A DNA stretch of 64,000 nt from Agrostemma githago. Its lineage: Eukaryota > Streptophyta > Magnoliopsida > Caryophyllales > Caryophyllaceae. Of this stretch, positions 12,906 to 24,586 are shown piece by piece (the stretch's first letter is position 1; every line of letters begins with the position of its first letter). The DNA lies in the NCBI GenBank assembly GCA_958450325.1, contig OY288257.1:16387873-16451872 (forward strand), in the 5' to 3' direction. A program made the translations under genes and the position numbers. The notes under the pieces were generated by a model, which saw only the letters and a program-made list of their open reading frames with translations, had not been told where the DNA came from and ran no database searches.

Positions 12906-15417
12906 TGTGGACATGACATAGGTCCACCCCGACGCGGCCACGCGCGGGTTTGGGGAGGCGAATGAATCTCCATGAGATGGTCAAATGGAAATTTAAATCG
13001 AAGTCGGAGTCGCCACCGAATTTTATGGTTATTCGGAACCGTTCGAGCCCACTCTATGTCGTAGTGGGCCGTATACAAAATACGGCCCATTTCCGATGTC
13101 AGAGTTTATTGGGCTCGTCCCTTTGCATATCGATATAGATGCCGACTTGAGCGGTTAATCGTATATTGAATGACTCTCGTTGCCAATGGGTTCGGACATC
13201 CGGAAACCACGGTTCTGAGTAAGGGGTGAGGGTACGTGTTGGGAAGTTCACTAAGAACACCCAACCCTGCCCGCACATTAGCGGCCTCTACTAGGATATC
13301 GAATGATGTTTTAATACGCGCGTTAGTAATACGATGAATGATATGCAAACATTGTTTTCCTAAACATGCGAGGAATTGAATGGGTTGCTAAGTCGGTTTA
13401 ATGCAACTAAAATTAACGTCAAAGTTGAATTTAGCATGTGAGATTCGTTTTATTATAATAAAACAAAAGATGAAAAAAAGGATGAATTTGCTACAAAAGA
13501 TGAACAAACGAGTTAGTATCGATTTGTAAATAATAATATAGCAAATAAATATACGAGATCGAGAAAATAAATATTAATCGAAATCTGAAAAATATTGTTA
13601 AAAACGATGTTTTGTATAAAAAACGAAGTTCGAAAAATAATAAAAAAACGAGAAAAAGGAGGGTCGAGGCAGCCGGCCGCGCGGCTCGCCCGGGATGCCG
13701 GCGAGTCGCGTGTCGGTTTGTTTTTGGAGACGGTTTTTGAAGACTCGACTTTTTTATTAAACCGCGTATGAATATTGCATAATTCATACTCGATTTAATA
13801 TTTTCGATATTCGTCATATTTGATAATTAACTACGAAATTAATATCAAATATTTCGAATAGTTTTAGAAAAGCTATAAGTTTTAAAATCGTTTCGTAGAA
13901 TAAATAAAATAAAACGAACAAAAAAGCTAAAAAAAAGACTCGGGTTTCAGGCCCGTGCGCGAGTCGCCTGGGAGTGGCGCGACTCGCGTGCGGGTCTGTC
14001 CCGGTTTTTTATTTTTTGTTCGAAATTGCTAATTTTGATAAATCGTGTACAAATATGAATTAATTTATACTCAATTTATGTTTTCGATATTCGTCGTATC
14101 CGATATTCGATTATGAAATCGATATCGAGTATTCGGAATGAAATAAAAAAAAGTTTTGTAAAAAAAAGTTTGAACCAAAAAAAGATGTAACGATTTTTAA
14201 CATCGTCGAGATTTTAATATAATTCTTTTTTATAAAATATTTGATTATAGAGAATCGATATCATATTTTTAAGAATGTTCGATATATGAAAATAGTTTTT
14301 AATAATATCGATATTAGAAAATAAAAAAATGAATGACCCGTAATAAAAAGGACTCGACCCGTAATTAAAAAAAGGACGAGAAGGAGAAGAAGAGAAGAAA
14401 AAGAGAAATCGGGTTTTGTTATTACACCCTCAACCTACATGCTTCTGTTTAATCGGATCGGGGCTCGTCGGGACGTGGCTTGGGCACAAGAGCGTCGAGT
14501 GGATGTCGGTGAGTTGGTGGTGGTTCGGTTCGGGCGTGACGAGTGAAGGGTGTCGGGTATCGGGTCGGTTTCCTTCGGGTTTGTAATATCGGTGTATCGA
14601 TGCTAGATTTTATGCTTACGAGTGCGTGTATGGGAATAATTTGTGATGCTAATTGATGTCTAAAAGTGTGTGTGCAAGGGGCTATTTATAGGGAATTCCC
14701 AACCTTGGCTAGGAGAGTTTGAACTACCGCTTAGGATAGGAAACGTAGAAGTTGTAAGGCATGAGAATTCCGCTTTCTTGTCAAAAAAGAAAGGGGACAC
14801 GGCTGGTTGTAGCCTACTCGGCCGAGTGTTTGCACTCGGTCGGGTGTTTAAATCGGTTTTTGGATAGGAAATGCAAGAGTTCGAAAGGAATGCAAATTCC
14901 GTTGCTTGGTGGAGAAGCCAAAATCTTGGCTGATTTGAGGAGTATTTCGGCTGCCTTGGGTGTCTTGGCCGAGTATTTGGTGCTCGGTCTATATCCGATT
15001 CGGTTTCCGGATAGTATTCCTACTTGAGATCGAATCCTATCCTCAAACGGATTTGTTTAATATTTTGAGCAGCTGATTTTTTGTAGGATTAGAGCAGGAA
15101 TCAGCCGTGTGAGGTGTCACGGCTGACTCACGTGTCTCGGGAAAATCTTTGACCGGATTTTTTCTCGGTCGTAAAAAGACGGTTTTACCCCTGGTGTCGG
15201 AATCGACCCAAATTAGTCTTATTTGACTCGAAACGACCCACTGGGCCTGATTTTGAGGTTAGTTTTGTGAGATATGTACTCTATAATGAGCCCAAGCCAA
15301 ATGCCATCGATTTTGAGCCCGTTTTTGAGTATTTAAAGCACGTTTGCGTCCGATCATCATCGGGTGTTTGTCGGAAACTGCTATAGACACCTGGCGGTCA
15401 AAATGTGGGTGTCTACA
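12906..15417 (-). repeat. 3' LTR of the full-length Retand element
   Basis: A 2512-bp LTR starting TGTGGACATG and ending GTGTCTACA. It is about 230 bp longer than the LTR at 9923-12206, mostly because a GC-rich-island module occurs twice (about 13655-13855 and 13930-14140). Confidence 0.93.
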
Positions 15418-15431
15418 GAGCCCCCACTCTG
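15418..15431 (-). other. Polypurine tract
   Basis: On the minus strand AGAGTGGGGGCTC directly precedes the 3' LTR; plus-strand DNA synthesis would be primed here. The same tract is found at 5888-5901 and 2276-2289. Confidence 0.7.
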
Positions 15432-15926
15432 ACTGAGGCTTGGACAAGATGAAAGTCAGAGTAGCTACCAGGCAAATCAAAGATTAGACCTGGCAGACTT
15501 CCGGTCGGGTCGTTTAGGGTCCATTAGACCTGCGTGGAGGGCCCGCCGGCCGAAGACTAGAAATGTACCTGAGTTTGATGATGATGACTCCGTGGGGAAC
15601 CAGACTTGTCGTATAAGTCTATGCCGCTGGGGAGCTGATTGCATGGTTTTGCTTGAGTCGTCCTGTATAATGTTTTATGCAAGGTTTGCATGTAACAGAT
15701 TTTTAGGAGAAATGACTCGTGCTGGGGAATAAAATTTGAAGAAGATTTTTTTTTGAATATTTTTTGGATGGAAGAATTTTGAAAGATTAAAGTATTTTTT
15801 TTTTTTACTCTGAGAAGGAGTAGGAATGCTCGGGATGTCTTAGCTAGATCCTAGGATTAAAGGCCTGTATGCTAAATCCCATGGGATTAGAAATCCCAAA
15901 GTGAGGAGGAGAATCCGATTTCATGC

Positions 15927-15934
15927 TATAAATA
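15927..15934 (+). promoter_or_regulatory. TATA box of the antisense gene
   Basis: TATAAATA about 110 bp upstream of the ATG at 16040 and outside the LTR, in the direction opposite to gag-pol. With initiation about 30 bp downstream, the 5' leader would be about 75 nt. It indicates that the antisense gene has its own promoter, which is an inference from position and sequence. Confidence 0.55.
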
Positions 15935-16039
15935 CTCATCTCCATGCTCATGATTTATTCATAATTCTCACAACTCCCTTCCTTCCTTTTAAGAAAAATA
16001 AGCTCTGAAAAACTTAGTCCTCCTTTTTAGAAATTCATT

Positions 16040-17802
16040 ATGGGAATCGATCGATTAGTCGGAATGCTGCAAGATTGGTCCCGAATTTTCAGAGATGCTG
16101 ACAAGGTTATTCTGAACCAAAACGGTGTTGCCCAGTTATCCGTTATTCGTCAGATGCAAATGGATCGTCACTTTCTGGATGCTTGCCTATCTTATTGGGA
16201 TAATACTTATCACGTTTTTAGGTTTCCTCGAGGCGAAGTCTGTCCTATTCCTGAGGAAATAGCTGCTGTAGGAGGGTGGGATCCTATTCTTCATCCTGCT
16301 ATCCCCTTTTCAGTTCGTGATCCAAGGAGGAAATTAAGAGAATTTTTAGGACTTTCTCATATGGAGGTATCCCGTATGCTAGAAGGAAATACAGTCTCCT
16401 TGATCGACCTGGCTGAAAAATTTATGAATCAAGATGACGTTCGGGTCAGGCCAGTATATAGCCGTAGGGCCTTCACTTTTTGTATGCTCCATGTTTATGC
16501 TTTCGAGGGTCATTTGGATTGGCTATCTTGTATGGGCCATGTCAGACTTCTTTCTGTAGCGGATCAAATGGAGACCGAACACAGCCCAGCCTGGCTGATT
16601 ACCGAGGAGATTATCCAAGGCTTAGATAATCGTAAGAGGGATCCATCGATCAAGCTGTCTGGTAGCACCCGTCTTTTACAGGTAGGCTGATTTTTCCTCG
16701 ATTTTCGCAATTTTTTATTTTTTTGCAATTTCCGAGCTTTTCGGGTCTTCGATTTTTGCGCGGTTTTCGCGGCTTTTTTTGACTTTCTCGGTTTTTTTTC
16801 CCGATTTTTGCGATTTTGCGATTTTTTTTTTTTTTTCGAAAATCGCCATTGACTTTTTTTTTGCAATTTTGACTTTTCAGCTATGGCTTTTTGAGAGGTT
16901 ATCGATCCTGGATCCTCCTCTCGACGTAAGCCGATATCGCCCAAATCATGTGATGACAAGAAGACGAACTGTTGACTTTTCTCGCCTTACTACCCAAAAA
17001 TTCTGGGACGAGCTGCTATCCTTCCATGGAGGCCCATTGATCCGTTGGATCGTACCTTGGTGGCCTATTTATGTCTGGACCGGATTAGAGTTGCGAGATA
17101 GGGCCCGTTATCAACTAATCCTATCTTTTAGGCAGACGATTCATCTTTATCCCGATCGCATACTTAGGCAATATGGTCGGGCCCAAAGAATCCCGGAGAT
17201 TGAAGCGGTTGTGAGTGAATCTACTCAGCTAACGGACGTAATGTGTGATATTTGGGCGCAAAGATGGTATACCCGGCACACTTGGCCCGTTTCTAAAGCT
17301 TCTCCCTCGATCTGGGTATCGGATTCCTACACGAAGTGGACCCAGGCTGATTCTGCTAAAGCTCGTGCTGCTTTAAAGACCGATGAAGCCTTTGACTTGC
17401 TGCGCCGAGAACAGGTTAAGGATAATCGAGGCTTTTTTTGACGATGGCGATACCCCGGCTACGATGGTCCGATTGATGTCAGGCCAAAAGGGGAAGACCA
17501 AGACTTTGACTAAAGGGTCCAGCTCTAAAGGTACATGGGGGAAGACGGGTCCCCAGACGGACTTAGAAAGAAGACTTGGTCCAAGACTGGCAGCTAAGGA
17601 CCGACTTGGTCCTCGGGATAGACTACCCGAGCGCATCCGGGCTCGGATTGAACCCGTGCAGAGGGCGGAGAAGCCGAAGTCGAAGAAGCGGGTTCGAGCA
17701 AAGGAAGTTCCACTCGTGATTAGGGAACGTTCGCCCCCGCCTCGCCGGCCTCGGGATCCGCGTGACCCGAAAGATAAGGGGAAGGGAAAAATGTACGAGT
17801 AG
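16040..17802 (+). CDS. Spliced antisense ORF of the Retand element, PMD-like, with a frameshift
   Basis: It lies between pol and the 3' LTR, antisense to pol. Exon 1 (16040-16681, 214 codons) ends CAG|GTAGGC. A T-rich 199-bp intron ends TTTTCAG at 16880, and exon 2 continues in frame from 16881. The exon-1 part with YWDNTYHVF and RGEVCPIPEEIAAVGGW resembles the plant mobile domain / DUF7745 group that is common in transposon-borne plant proteins. The basic, proline-rich C-terminus ends at 17802 but is reached only by shifting frame at the T-run near 17433-17440; otherwise the protein stops at 17441. Antisense ORFs are known from Tat-lineage elements, but their function is not established. The frameshift could be a slippage mutation or a sequencing error in the homopolymer. 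Confidence 0.75.
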
Positions 17803-17937
17803 TCTCTTAAATTTTATTATTTAAATATTACTACTATTTTTGTGTGATTTTTTGTGATTTTTTTTTGCGTGAGGCATTTTTTTGAAATAATAAAAGACAT
17901 ATTAGAAAAACCGTTCCTGTCTTTTCGTTATTGCAAT

Positions 17938-18005
17938 GGTTGTACCCTTTGAGGGGTTGCCTACGTATCCACGATTAGTGGAATCAAACCGACCGTAGTT
18001 CAGTC
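17938..18005 (-). other. Conserved post-pol element of Tat retrotransposons (copy 3)
   Basis: Third copy of the block described at 1123-1193, between the pol stop (18155) and the antisense-gene stop (17802). It sits in the convergent 3' region, so it could serve processing of either transcript; that is inference. Confidence 0.65.
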
Positions 18006-18154
18006 ATAGATTTTTGCAATTTTCGAAATACATCAAGACTATTAGTTCGAGATGTGCGACAGTAGGATCAGTAATCCTAACTCATTGACTTGCTTAATTT
18101 TTGAAAATTTTGTATAAAAAGATAAACTTTTTAGCAAATGACATTGAGATAAGG

Positions 18155-21100
18155 TTAGGGGTAGTAGCGCTTTAACTGGTCCAAGTTGGTTGGGTTGACA
18201 AATTCGTTCCCATCCAAGTCTGTCAGCATTACGGCTCCTCCTGATAAAACCTTCTTTACTAGATACGGTCCGGCCCAATTAGGTTTGAATTTTCCCCTCG
18301 GGTCGACTGGTAGCAAAGCCCGGACAGATTTTAGGACTAGATCGCCCTCTTTGATGTTTCTGGACCTAACCCTTTTATTGAAAGCCCGTTTTATCCTTTT
18401 TTGATATATCTGGATGTTGTTAAGGGCTCGAGATCGTCGTTCGTCCAGAAGAATCAACGAATCGTATCGGGCTTGGACCCAATCTGCTTCAGGTACCTAA
18501 CTTTCGAGTAAAATCCTTAGAGAGGGTACCTCAAGCTCAATTGGCTGGACCGCCTCCATCCCATATGTCAGATAGTATGGAGTTGCTCCGGTCGCGGTGC
18601 GGATTGATGTCCGGTATCCCCATAAAGCGAAAGGAATTTTATCGGGCCAATCCCGGTAATTATCATCCATCTTTTTAAGTATGGTAACAATAGTTTTATT
18701 TGCTGCCTCTACCGCTCCATTTGTTTGGGAACGGTAAGGTGATGACGTATGCCTTTGAATTTTATATTTTGCTAGCAAAGTAGCGGTTTCAGCTTGGAAA
18801 TGGGTCCCGTGATCGCTTATGAATTCGTGCGGGATCCCGTATCGGCATATAATTTTATCTTGGATAAATTTTGCGACGTGCTTGGCGTTCAAGACACGAT
18901 ATGACTCGGCTTCGACCCATTTGGTAAAATAGTCAATAGCCACTAGAATGAAGCAGTGACCTCCCGTCCCGGAAGGGTTCACCTTCCCGATTATATCAAT
19001 TTCCCATGTTGAGAATGGCCATGGTGATGTCATGGTGTATAATAGGGATGACGGCATATGTTGGACATTGCCGAAAATCTGACAGTTGTGACAATGCTTG
19101 ACGTATAACTGGCAGTCGGTCTCCATGCTGTTCCAGTAATACCCGAGTCTTGCGATTTTTCGGGCTAGCATATGGGCATTCATATGCGGGCCGTTCTCGC
19201 CATCGTGTACCTCGGCCATGACCTTTTCGGCCTGCGTCTTGTCGATGCATAGGAGTAAAGCCCCCTGTGCTGTCTTTTTGTACAACTGTCCATTGTCCGT
19301 GCGGATGAACTGAGTGGCCCATCTTCGTAGGGCCTTCTTGGCCCGGTTTTCAGATCCCAGAGGATATTCTCCCGATGTCAAGTAGGTAAGAAGAGCCTGG
19401 TACCAAGGTTCTGGGTCGGCTATCTCGATGTCTTGGATAGCGTTGATATATGCCGGCTCGGACCGTCTTTCGACGCAAATCGGCATGCTGGTTAGGTGTC
19501 CCGGGATATTTAGTAAAGATGCTAATTTGGATAGCGCATCTGCAAACTGGTTTTCTTCCCGGGGCAGATAAATGTATTCCACCTTTTAAAACTGCTTCTC
19601 GAGAACCCTTACTCGCGCTTGGTAAGCTACGAGATTTGCGTTCCGAGTTTTCCATTTCTGGAGTGCTTGATTAATGACTAATGATGAGTCACCGTGGACC
19701 CGGAGGTTTGTCACTCCTAAATCAGCGGCGGCTTGCAACCCGTGAATGCATGCTTCGTATTCGGCTGCGTTATTAGTCACGTCAAAGTCTAACTTGATGG
19801 ATAACGGGGTGTGCTCTCCTCGTGGTGAGATCAGCAAAATCCCGACACCAAATCCTCGAAAGTTGGATGCCCCATCAAAATATAGATCCCATGTTTCTGT
19901 GTCGGTATGGAATATATCTTCGTCAGGGAAGGCCCAAGTATCGGTATGTCCCTCTTCAGGTACCGGACTATCGGCGAGGAATTCGGCTACTACCCGGCCC
20001 TTGATGGCTTTTAATGGTACAAATTTGAGGTCGAACTCAGCTAGCATTAAAGTCCATCTAGATATTCTACCATTGAGGATGGGCTTTTCGAACAAATACT
20101 TGATTGGATCCATTCTTGATAGTACGTGCACTTCGTGGCTAAGCATGTAATGTCGGAGCTTTTTAGTGGCCCAAACTAGAGCTAGACACGTCTTTTCGAG
20201 CATCGTATATTTGCATTCGTATTCTAGGAACTTTTTGCTGATGTAGTAAATGGCTCGTTCTTCTGAGTCGACTGTCTGGGCTAGCATAGCCCCCATGGCT
20301 GTTTCGGTCGTTGTCAAGTATAACGACAGAGGTAGACCGTGCTGAGGTGGCATTAATACCGGTGGAGATGACAGAATCTCCTTGATTTTATCGAAAGCTG
20401 TTTGACATTTGTCGTCCCACAGTATCCGCTCTCCTATGTTCAGTTTTTTGAAAATGGGCTCACATACCATGGTTAGCTTCGAAATAAACCTGCTGATATA
20501 TTGGACTTTCCCGAGAAACCCCCTAATCTTCTTTTCGGTTTTAGGTGGCCGCATCTCGGTAATGGCCTTGATTTTGGCTGGGTCAACCTCGATGCCGCGC
20601 TGGCTGACGATATGGCCCAGTAATTTACCCGATGTTACCCCAAAGCTGCATTTTTGAGGATTCAGTCTCATGTTATACTTGCGTAGTCGGGTGAAGAACT
20701 TCCTAAGGGCCGGAATATGCCCGTTTCGTTCTTTGGATTTGACTATCATATCGTCCACGTAGACTTCCACTTCCTTGTGCATCATGTCATGTAATAGGGT
20801 AGTGGTGGTCCGTTGATAAGTGGCACCAGCGTTGATAAGCCCAAATGGCATAACGGTGTAACAGTAAGTCCCCCAAGGTGTGGTGAAGGTGGTCTTACTC
20901 ATGTCTTCTTTTGCCATTTTGATCTGATTGTATCCGGCATACCCGTCCATAAAGGATAGAAGGGCATGGTCGGTCGTGTTGTCCACCAGTATGTCGATGT
21001 GTGGCAACGGGAAATCGTCTTTCGGGCTGGCCTTATTAAGGTCCCGGAAATCTACACAAACTCGTACCTTTCCGTCTTTCTTGGGTACTGGTACGATATT

Positions 21101-21619
21101 TGCGACCCAGTCTGGATATTCAGACACTTGGATAAAGCCCGCTTTGAATTGCTTGTCGTCTTCTTTGACTTTGAGAGACCATTCGAGCCTCATTCTTCGG
21201 AGTTTTTGTTTTACCGGCTTACACCCGTCTTTGATGGGTATACGGTGTTCGGCTATCTCCCGGTCTATTCCCGGCAAGTCCTTGTAGGACCATGCGAAGA
21301 TGTCTTTGAATTCGTGGAGGAGGTCCGTGAATTGTTGTTTCTCCTCGGGGTCTAAGGATAAACCTAACTTAAGCATCTGAGGCTCTAAAGGGGTTCCCAC
21401 ATTGATGGAATCGGTTTCTTCGATGACCGGATCTCGGGACTCTCTTTGTTCGAGTTGCTCGACTAGATGCTGAGGTAATGGTACCTGTTCGTCGGGTTTC
21501 TCAACGTCATTGCAAGTAAAGTTTTTGAAAATGTTTTGAAAATAAGACAAGTCGTAAGCAGAACGGTTATCGTTATTATTGATAGAAAGTTTTGAAAATA
21601 GCTCAAAGAGAGCTGCCAT
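18155..21619 (-). pseudogene. pol: Retand pol: RT, RNase H, archaeal-type RNase H, integrase (two internal stops)
   Basis: The reading frame continues that of gag. The first block (21619-19586) has RT with the YVDD catalytic box at residues 287-290 (counted from 21619), then an RNase H in which the usual TDAS motif reads TTTETA. It is followed by a second RNase H with YFDGAS, NNAAEYEA and VHGDSSLV, the archaeal-type domain of Tat elements. A TAA at 19586-19588 is followed in frame by integrase (19582-18497) with an HHCC zinc region, WEIDIIG, a SDHG box and the final glutamate region. A TAG at 18497-18499 precedes the in-frame C-terminal tail, which ends at 18155. Each stop is a single codon in an otherwise open frame. 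Confidence 0.9.
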
Positions 21620-21763
21620 CTGATCACTGGTCAGAGGCGGTATGGGGAGTGCTCTCGGGACAGACTCCGAGGCTCCCAGAGGAATGATCGAAGGAAAAGG
21701 GGTTACAGACTCGACCTTAGTACTGCACCCTCTAGACTTAGACTCAGACTCCGACTCTGACTC

Positions 21764-24586
21764 TTACTCGGATTCGGACTCGTCGTCTTGCATGTCTCCT
21801 TCGCCGGTAGTGAGCTTGTAGATTCGGCCCTCGCTATCGGTCCATTTGATTGTCTTCCTCCAAGCCCGCTTTCCAGTGTCAGCACCTACTTCAGAGATCA
21901 GCTTGATTGGATCGAACTTATTGCTATGGAGGATCAGGTTGACTAATTCCTCCTTAGGGGTAGGGATTATCTTGCTTTCCCCGAACAAGAGCCCCAGCAT
22001 GGGCTCAGCTTGGTTTGAATCTTCTTTTGATTCAGCCTGGATGAGAGTGAAGATATCATCTGGGATGAAATTGACCTCAGGATAAGTTATAGTGGGCTGG
22101 TAAAGACCCGTCTGGACGGCTCCGAATACTGGAGTGACGAAACTCAATTTCGGGTTGCAGGGGCCCAAGTAGGTATCATTGAAAATGTCGCAGGCCTTTT
22201 GGATGCCGGCCCGGACCACGTTTTCCGGTGTTAAGGCATACCCTAAACCGAATTTCGGCTCTTCATTATTTAAGACATCGATGATCTTGCCTGCCGGGAG
22301 ACCAGGCCTTGAAGTAGCCCCCGGTAAGTAACCCAAATTCTGCAACATTTTGTAGATGCTGGTTGTGAAGTAGGGCCTAAAAAGATATTCTTCACCGATC
22401 ATTCCCACGAAATTGAATCCTCGCGGGTCGATTGAACCGGCCGTGTTGCAGCTTGACACGGCTATTGGAGTAGCTTCAAGTGTGATGACCCCGTCTTGTA
22501 AAGGTAACTTGACCTTTCTATGAAGAGTGGAGGATACGGCCTTGACTGCGTGGATCCAAGGCCTTCCAAGTAGCAGATTGAACGATGAGGTGACATCGAT
22601 CACTTGGAATTCTAGTTCTTTTTCAATTGGGCCAGTTATGATGGTTAGTCCGACAGCCCCAGCAACTGATTTCGGGCTTCCATCAAAAGCCTGGATAGTT
22701 TGGGCAGTCGGAAGATAGTCGGTCTCAGTAATGCCGAGGGCCCTAGCAGTCCTTAAAGGAAGGACATTTACAGCTGACCCGTCATCGATTAGGGTCATGG
22801 GTAGATATTTGCCCCGGAAAATCACCGTAATATATAGGGCTAGGTTGTGGGTAGCCCCAAATGGTGGTAGATTGGACTCAGAGAAGGTGATAAGCGGGCC
22901 TTCTCCTTTGGACTTGCCTTTGAGGTGAGGCAGGATGGTGGCTACCATTTCAGTGGGGGTAACCGACGAGTCTACCTTGATTTCATCGAGAGCCTTAGTA
23001 AGTGCTGCCCGATGTTCTTGAGAGCTGACCAGAAGCTGCCATATGGTAAGATCAGTTCGGACCCTCTTTAGTTGCTTGACTAGGGCCGTGTCAGTGTCTG
23101 GTTCTTCAAGTATGGAGTCCGTCTTGGCAGGTTCAGTGACGGATCCCGGGGTCGAAGATCCGGCCGTGATGACATGAGTACCGGCCAGGGCCTTTGTTTT
23201 GGCCTTCCGGATCTCCTCGGCCGTGATGAGGACAGTCTCCCCCTTAGTCAGATAAACATCGTCTTCGTCGTCGTTCCATATCCCGTTAATTTGGGGAATG
23301 AAAGGGGAAATGAGATGAGTGCAGTCGATTATTTCTCCAGTAGAAATGGCGTGAGTAGCAAGAGGGTTGTTTTTGTTACTGGGCTTATCGCTGGGTAGTG
23401 GTATCTTCCCATTCTCGATCAGATCTTGAATGAGATGCTTTAATTTCCAGCATTTTTCGGTGTCATGCCCGTTGCCCTGGTGATAACGGCAATAGACCTG
23501 AGCGTTGTAGTTTTTGGACCGCTTTTCGACAGGGACCTCTGGCATTGGGCCTATGGGCTGAATTAGGCCTTTAGAAGATAGCCTTTGTAAGGCGTCGGCA
23601 TAAGTAGTCCCTATGTCCGTGAATACTCGGGCTGGAGTGTTCTTTTTGGTCGAGGTGTCTAGCAAATTAACCTCGTCGAAGATGCTTCGGGCCGCACTTG
23701 TAGTTGCGGGCTTACCAGAAGATGAACTGGCTCCTTGATAACCCTTTGTAGAGGCCTTAGTAAGGCTCTCTAACCTTAAGTCGTCTTCGATTCTCGTACC
23801 CATTTCGGTTAAGGTGGCGAAATTGGGTATGATAGCGTACCGGAGATGGATCCGGTAAGATGGGAGGAGATTTTTCACAAAGGCCTCCACTAATACTTTT
23901 TCGCTGGGCTTATCGACCATCTTGACACTTTCGGTCCTCCATCTCTGGAGGTATTTGGTGAAACCCTCTTTTGGCTCTTGGGCCATGACCTCCAGAGTAC
24001 GCATGGTTGTCTGGATCTCTGCATTGTCCGCATAGTTTCGGGCGAACTCCGTCGCGACATCGTCCCAAGTTTTGTATTTCTTGGCGTCGAGCTTATAGAA
24101 CCAAGCTTTTGGGTCCTTTTCTAGCGAGGAGGCAAACAGATGCTTGAACATGTCCGATTTGACTCCTTTTAGGGCCATAAACTCTTTGAAGGCCCGGATA
24201 TGTAATACCGGGTCTTCGGTTCCGTCGAACATCGGGAGGCCTGTTAGGTTGAGATTGGCGGGCAGTTGATCGGTCAGGGGAGAATAGGTTCGGGCATTCT
24301 CCGTATGGATCGAGTTGTGGGTCGACAAGTGGACCTGCTCTTGCAGTTTGAGGACTGCGTTAATCAATTGGGCTAAAGGCCCATGAGCTTCATCTTCACC
24401 CTTTGGCTTGTCCTGTTCTATGGCACTAACCCGGGTGACAATGGCGATCTGGTCGCCCCTGATTTGGTCGAGTTGTTCTTGGATCTTGGCCAATGCGGTG
24501 TTCAGTTGATCAATTGAGTCCTTAGTCATGGTTCGAGTGTGAGGCGGCCTGTCTGTGAGAATACCACGTATCAGCGACCAACCCAA
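21764..24586 (-). CDS. gag: Retand gag-protease polyprotein
   Basis: A 940-codon frame. Coiled N-terminus (about residues 20-85), retrotransposon Gag domain (about 115-270), a knuckle-like CRYHQGNGHDTEKCW at 366-380, and an aspartic protease motif IDDGSAVNVLP around 600-610. It ends in a run of acidic DESESE residues at a TAA (21764-21766). The same frame continues without another stop through further ES-rich codons into RT at 21619, so gag-protease and pol are separated by a single stop. That stop could be a lesion, or a bypassed or spliced junction as in related Ogre elements. The ATG at 24586 is the first in frame; a second, at residue 20, fits the family equally well. Confidence 0.88.
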   Translation of the reverse strand: MGWSLIRGILTDRPPHTRTMTKDSIDQLNTALAKIQEQLDQIRGDQIAIVTRVSAIEQDKPKGEDEAHGPLAQLINAVLKLQEQVHLSTHNSIHTENARTYSPLTDQLPANLNLTGLPMFDGTEDPVLHIRAFKEFMALKGVKSDMFKHLFASSLEKDPKAWFYKLDAKKYKTWDDVATEFARNYADNAEIQTTMRTLEVMAQEPKEGFTKYLQRWRTESVKMVDKPSEKVLVEAFVKNLLPSYRIHLRYAIIPNFATLTEMGTRIEDDLRLESLTKASTKGYQGASSSSGKPATTSAARSIFDEVNLLDTSTKKNTPARVFTDIGTTYADALQRLSSKGLIQPIGPMPEVPVEKRSKNYNAQVYCRYHQGNGHDTEKCWKLKHLIQDLIENGKIPLPSDKPSNKNNPLATHAISTGEIIDCTHLISPFIPQINGIWNDDEDDVYLTKGETVLITAEEIRKAKTKALAGTHVITAGSSTPGSVTEPAKTDSILEEPDTDTALVKQLKRVRTDLTIWQLLVSSQEHRAALTKALDEIKVDSSVTPTEMVATILPHLKGKSKGEGPLITFSESNLPPFGATHNLALYITVIFRGKYLPMTLIDDGSAVNVLPLRTARALGITETDYLPTAQTIQAFDGSPKSVAGAVGLTIITGPIEKELEFQVIDVTSSFNLLLGRPWIHAVKAVSSTLHRKVKLPLQDGVITLEATPIAVSSCNTAGSIDPRGFNFVGMIGEEYLFRPYFTTSIYKMLQNLGYLPGATSRPGLPAGKIIDVLNNEEPKFGLGYALTPENVVRAGIQKACDIFNDTYLGPCNPKLSFVTPVFGAVQTGLYQPTITYPEVNFIPDDIFTLIQAESKEDSNQAEPMLGLLFGESKIIPTPKEELVNLILHSNKFDPIKLISEVGADTGKRAWRKTIKWTDSEGRIYKLTTGEGDMQDDESESE

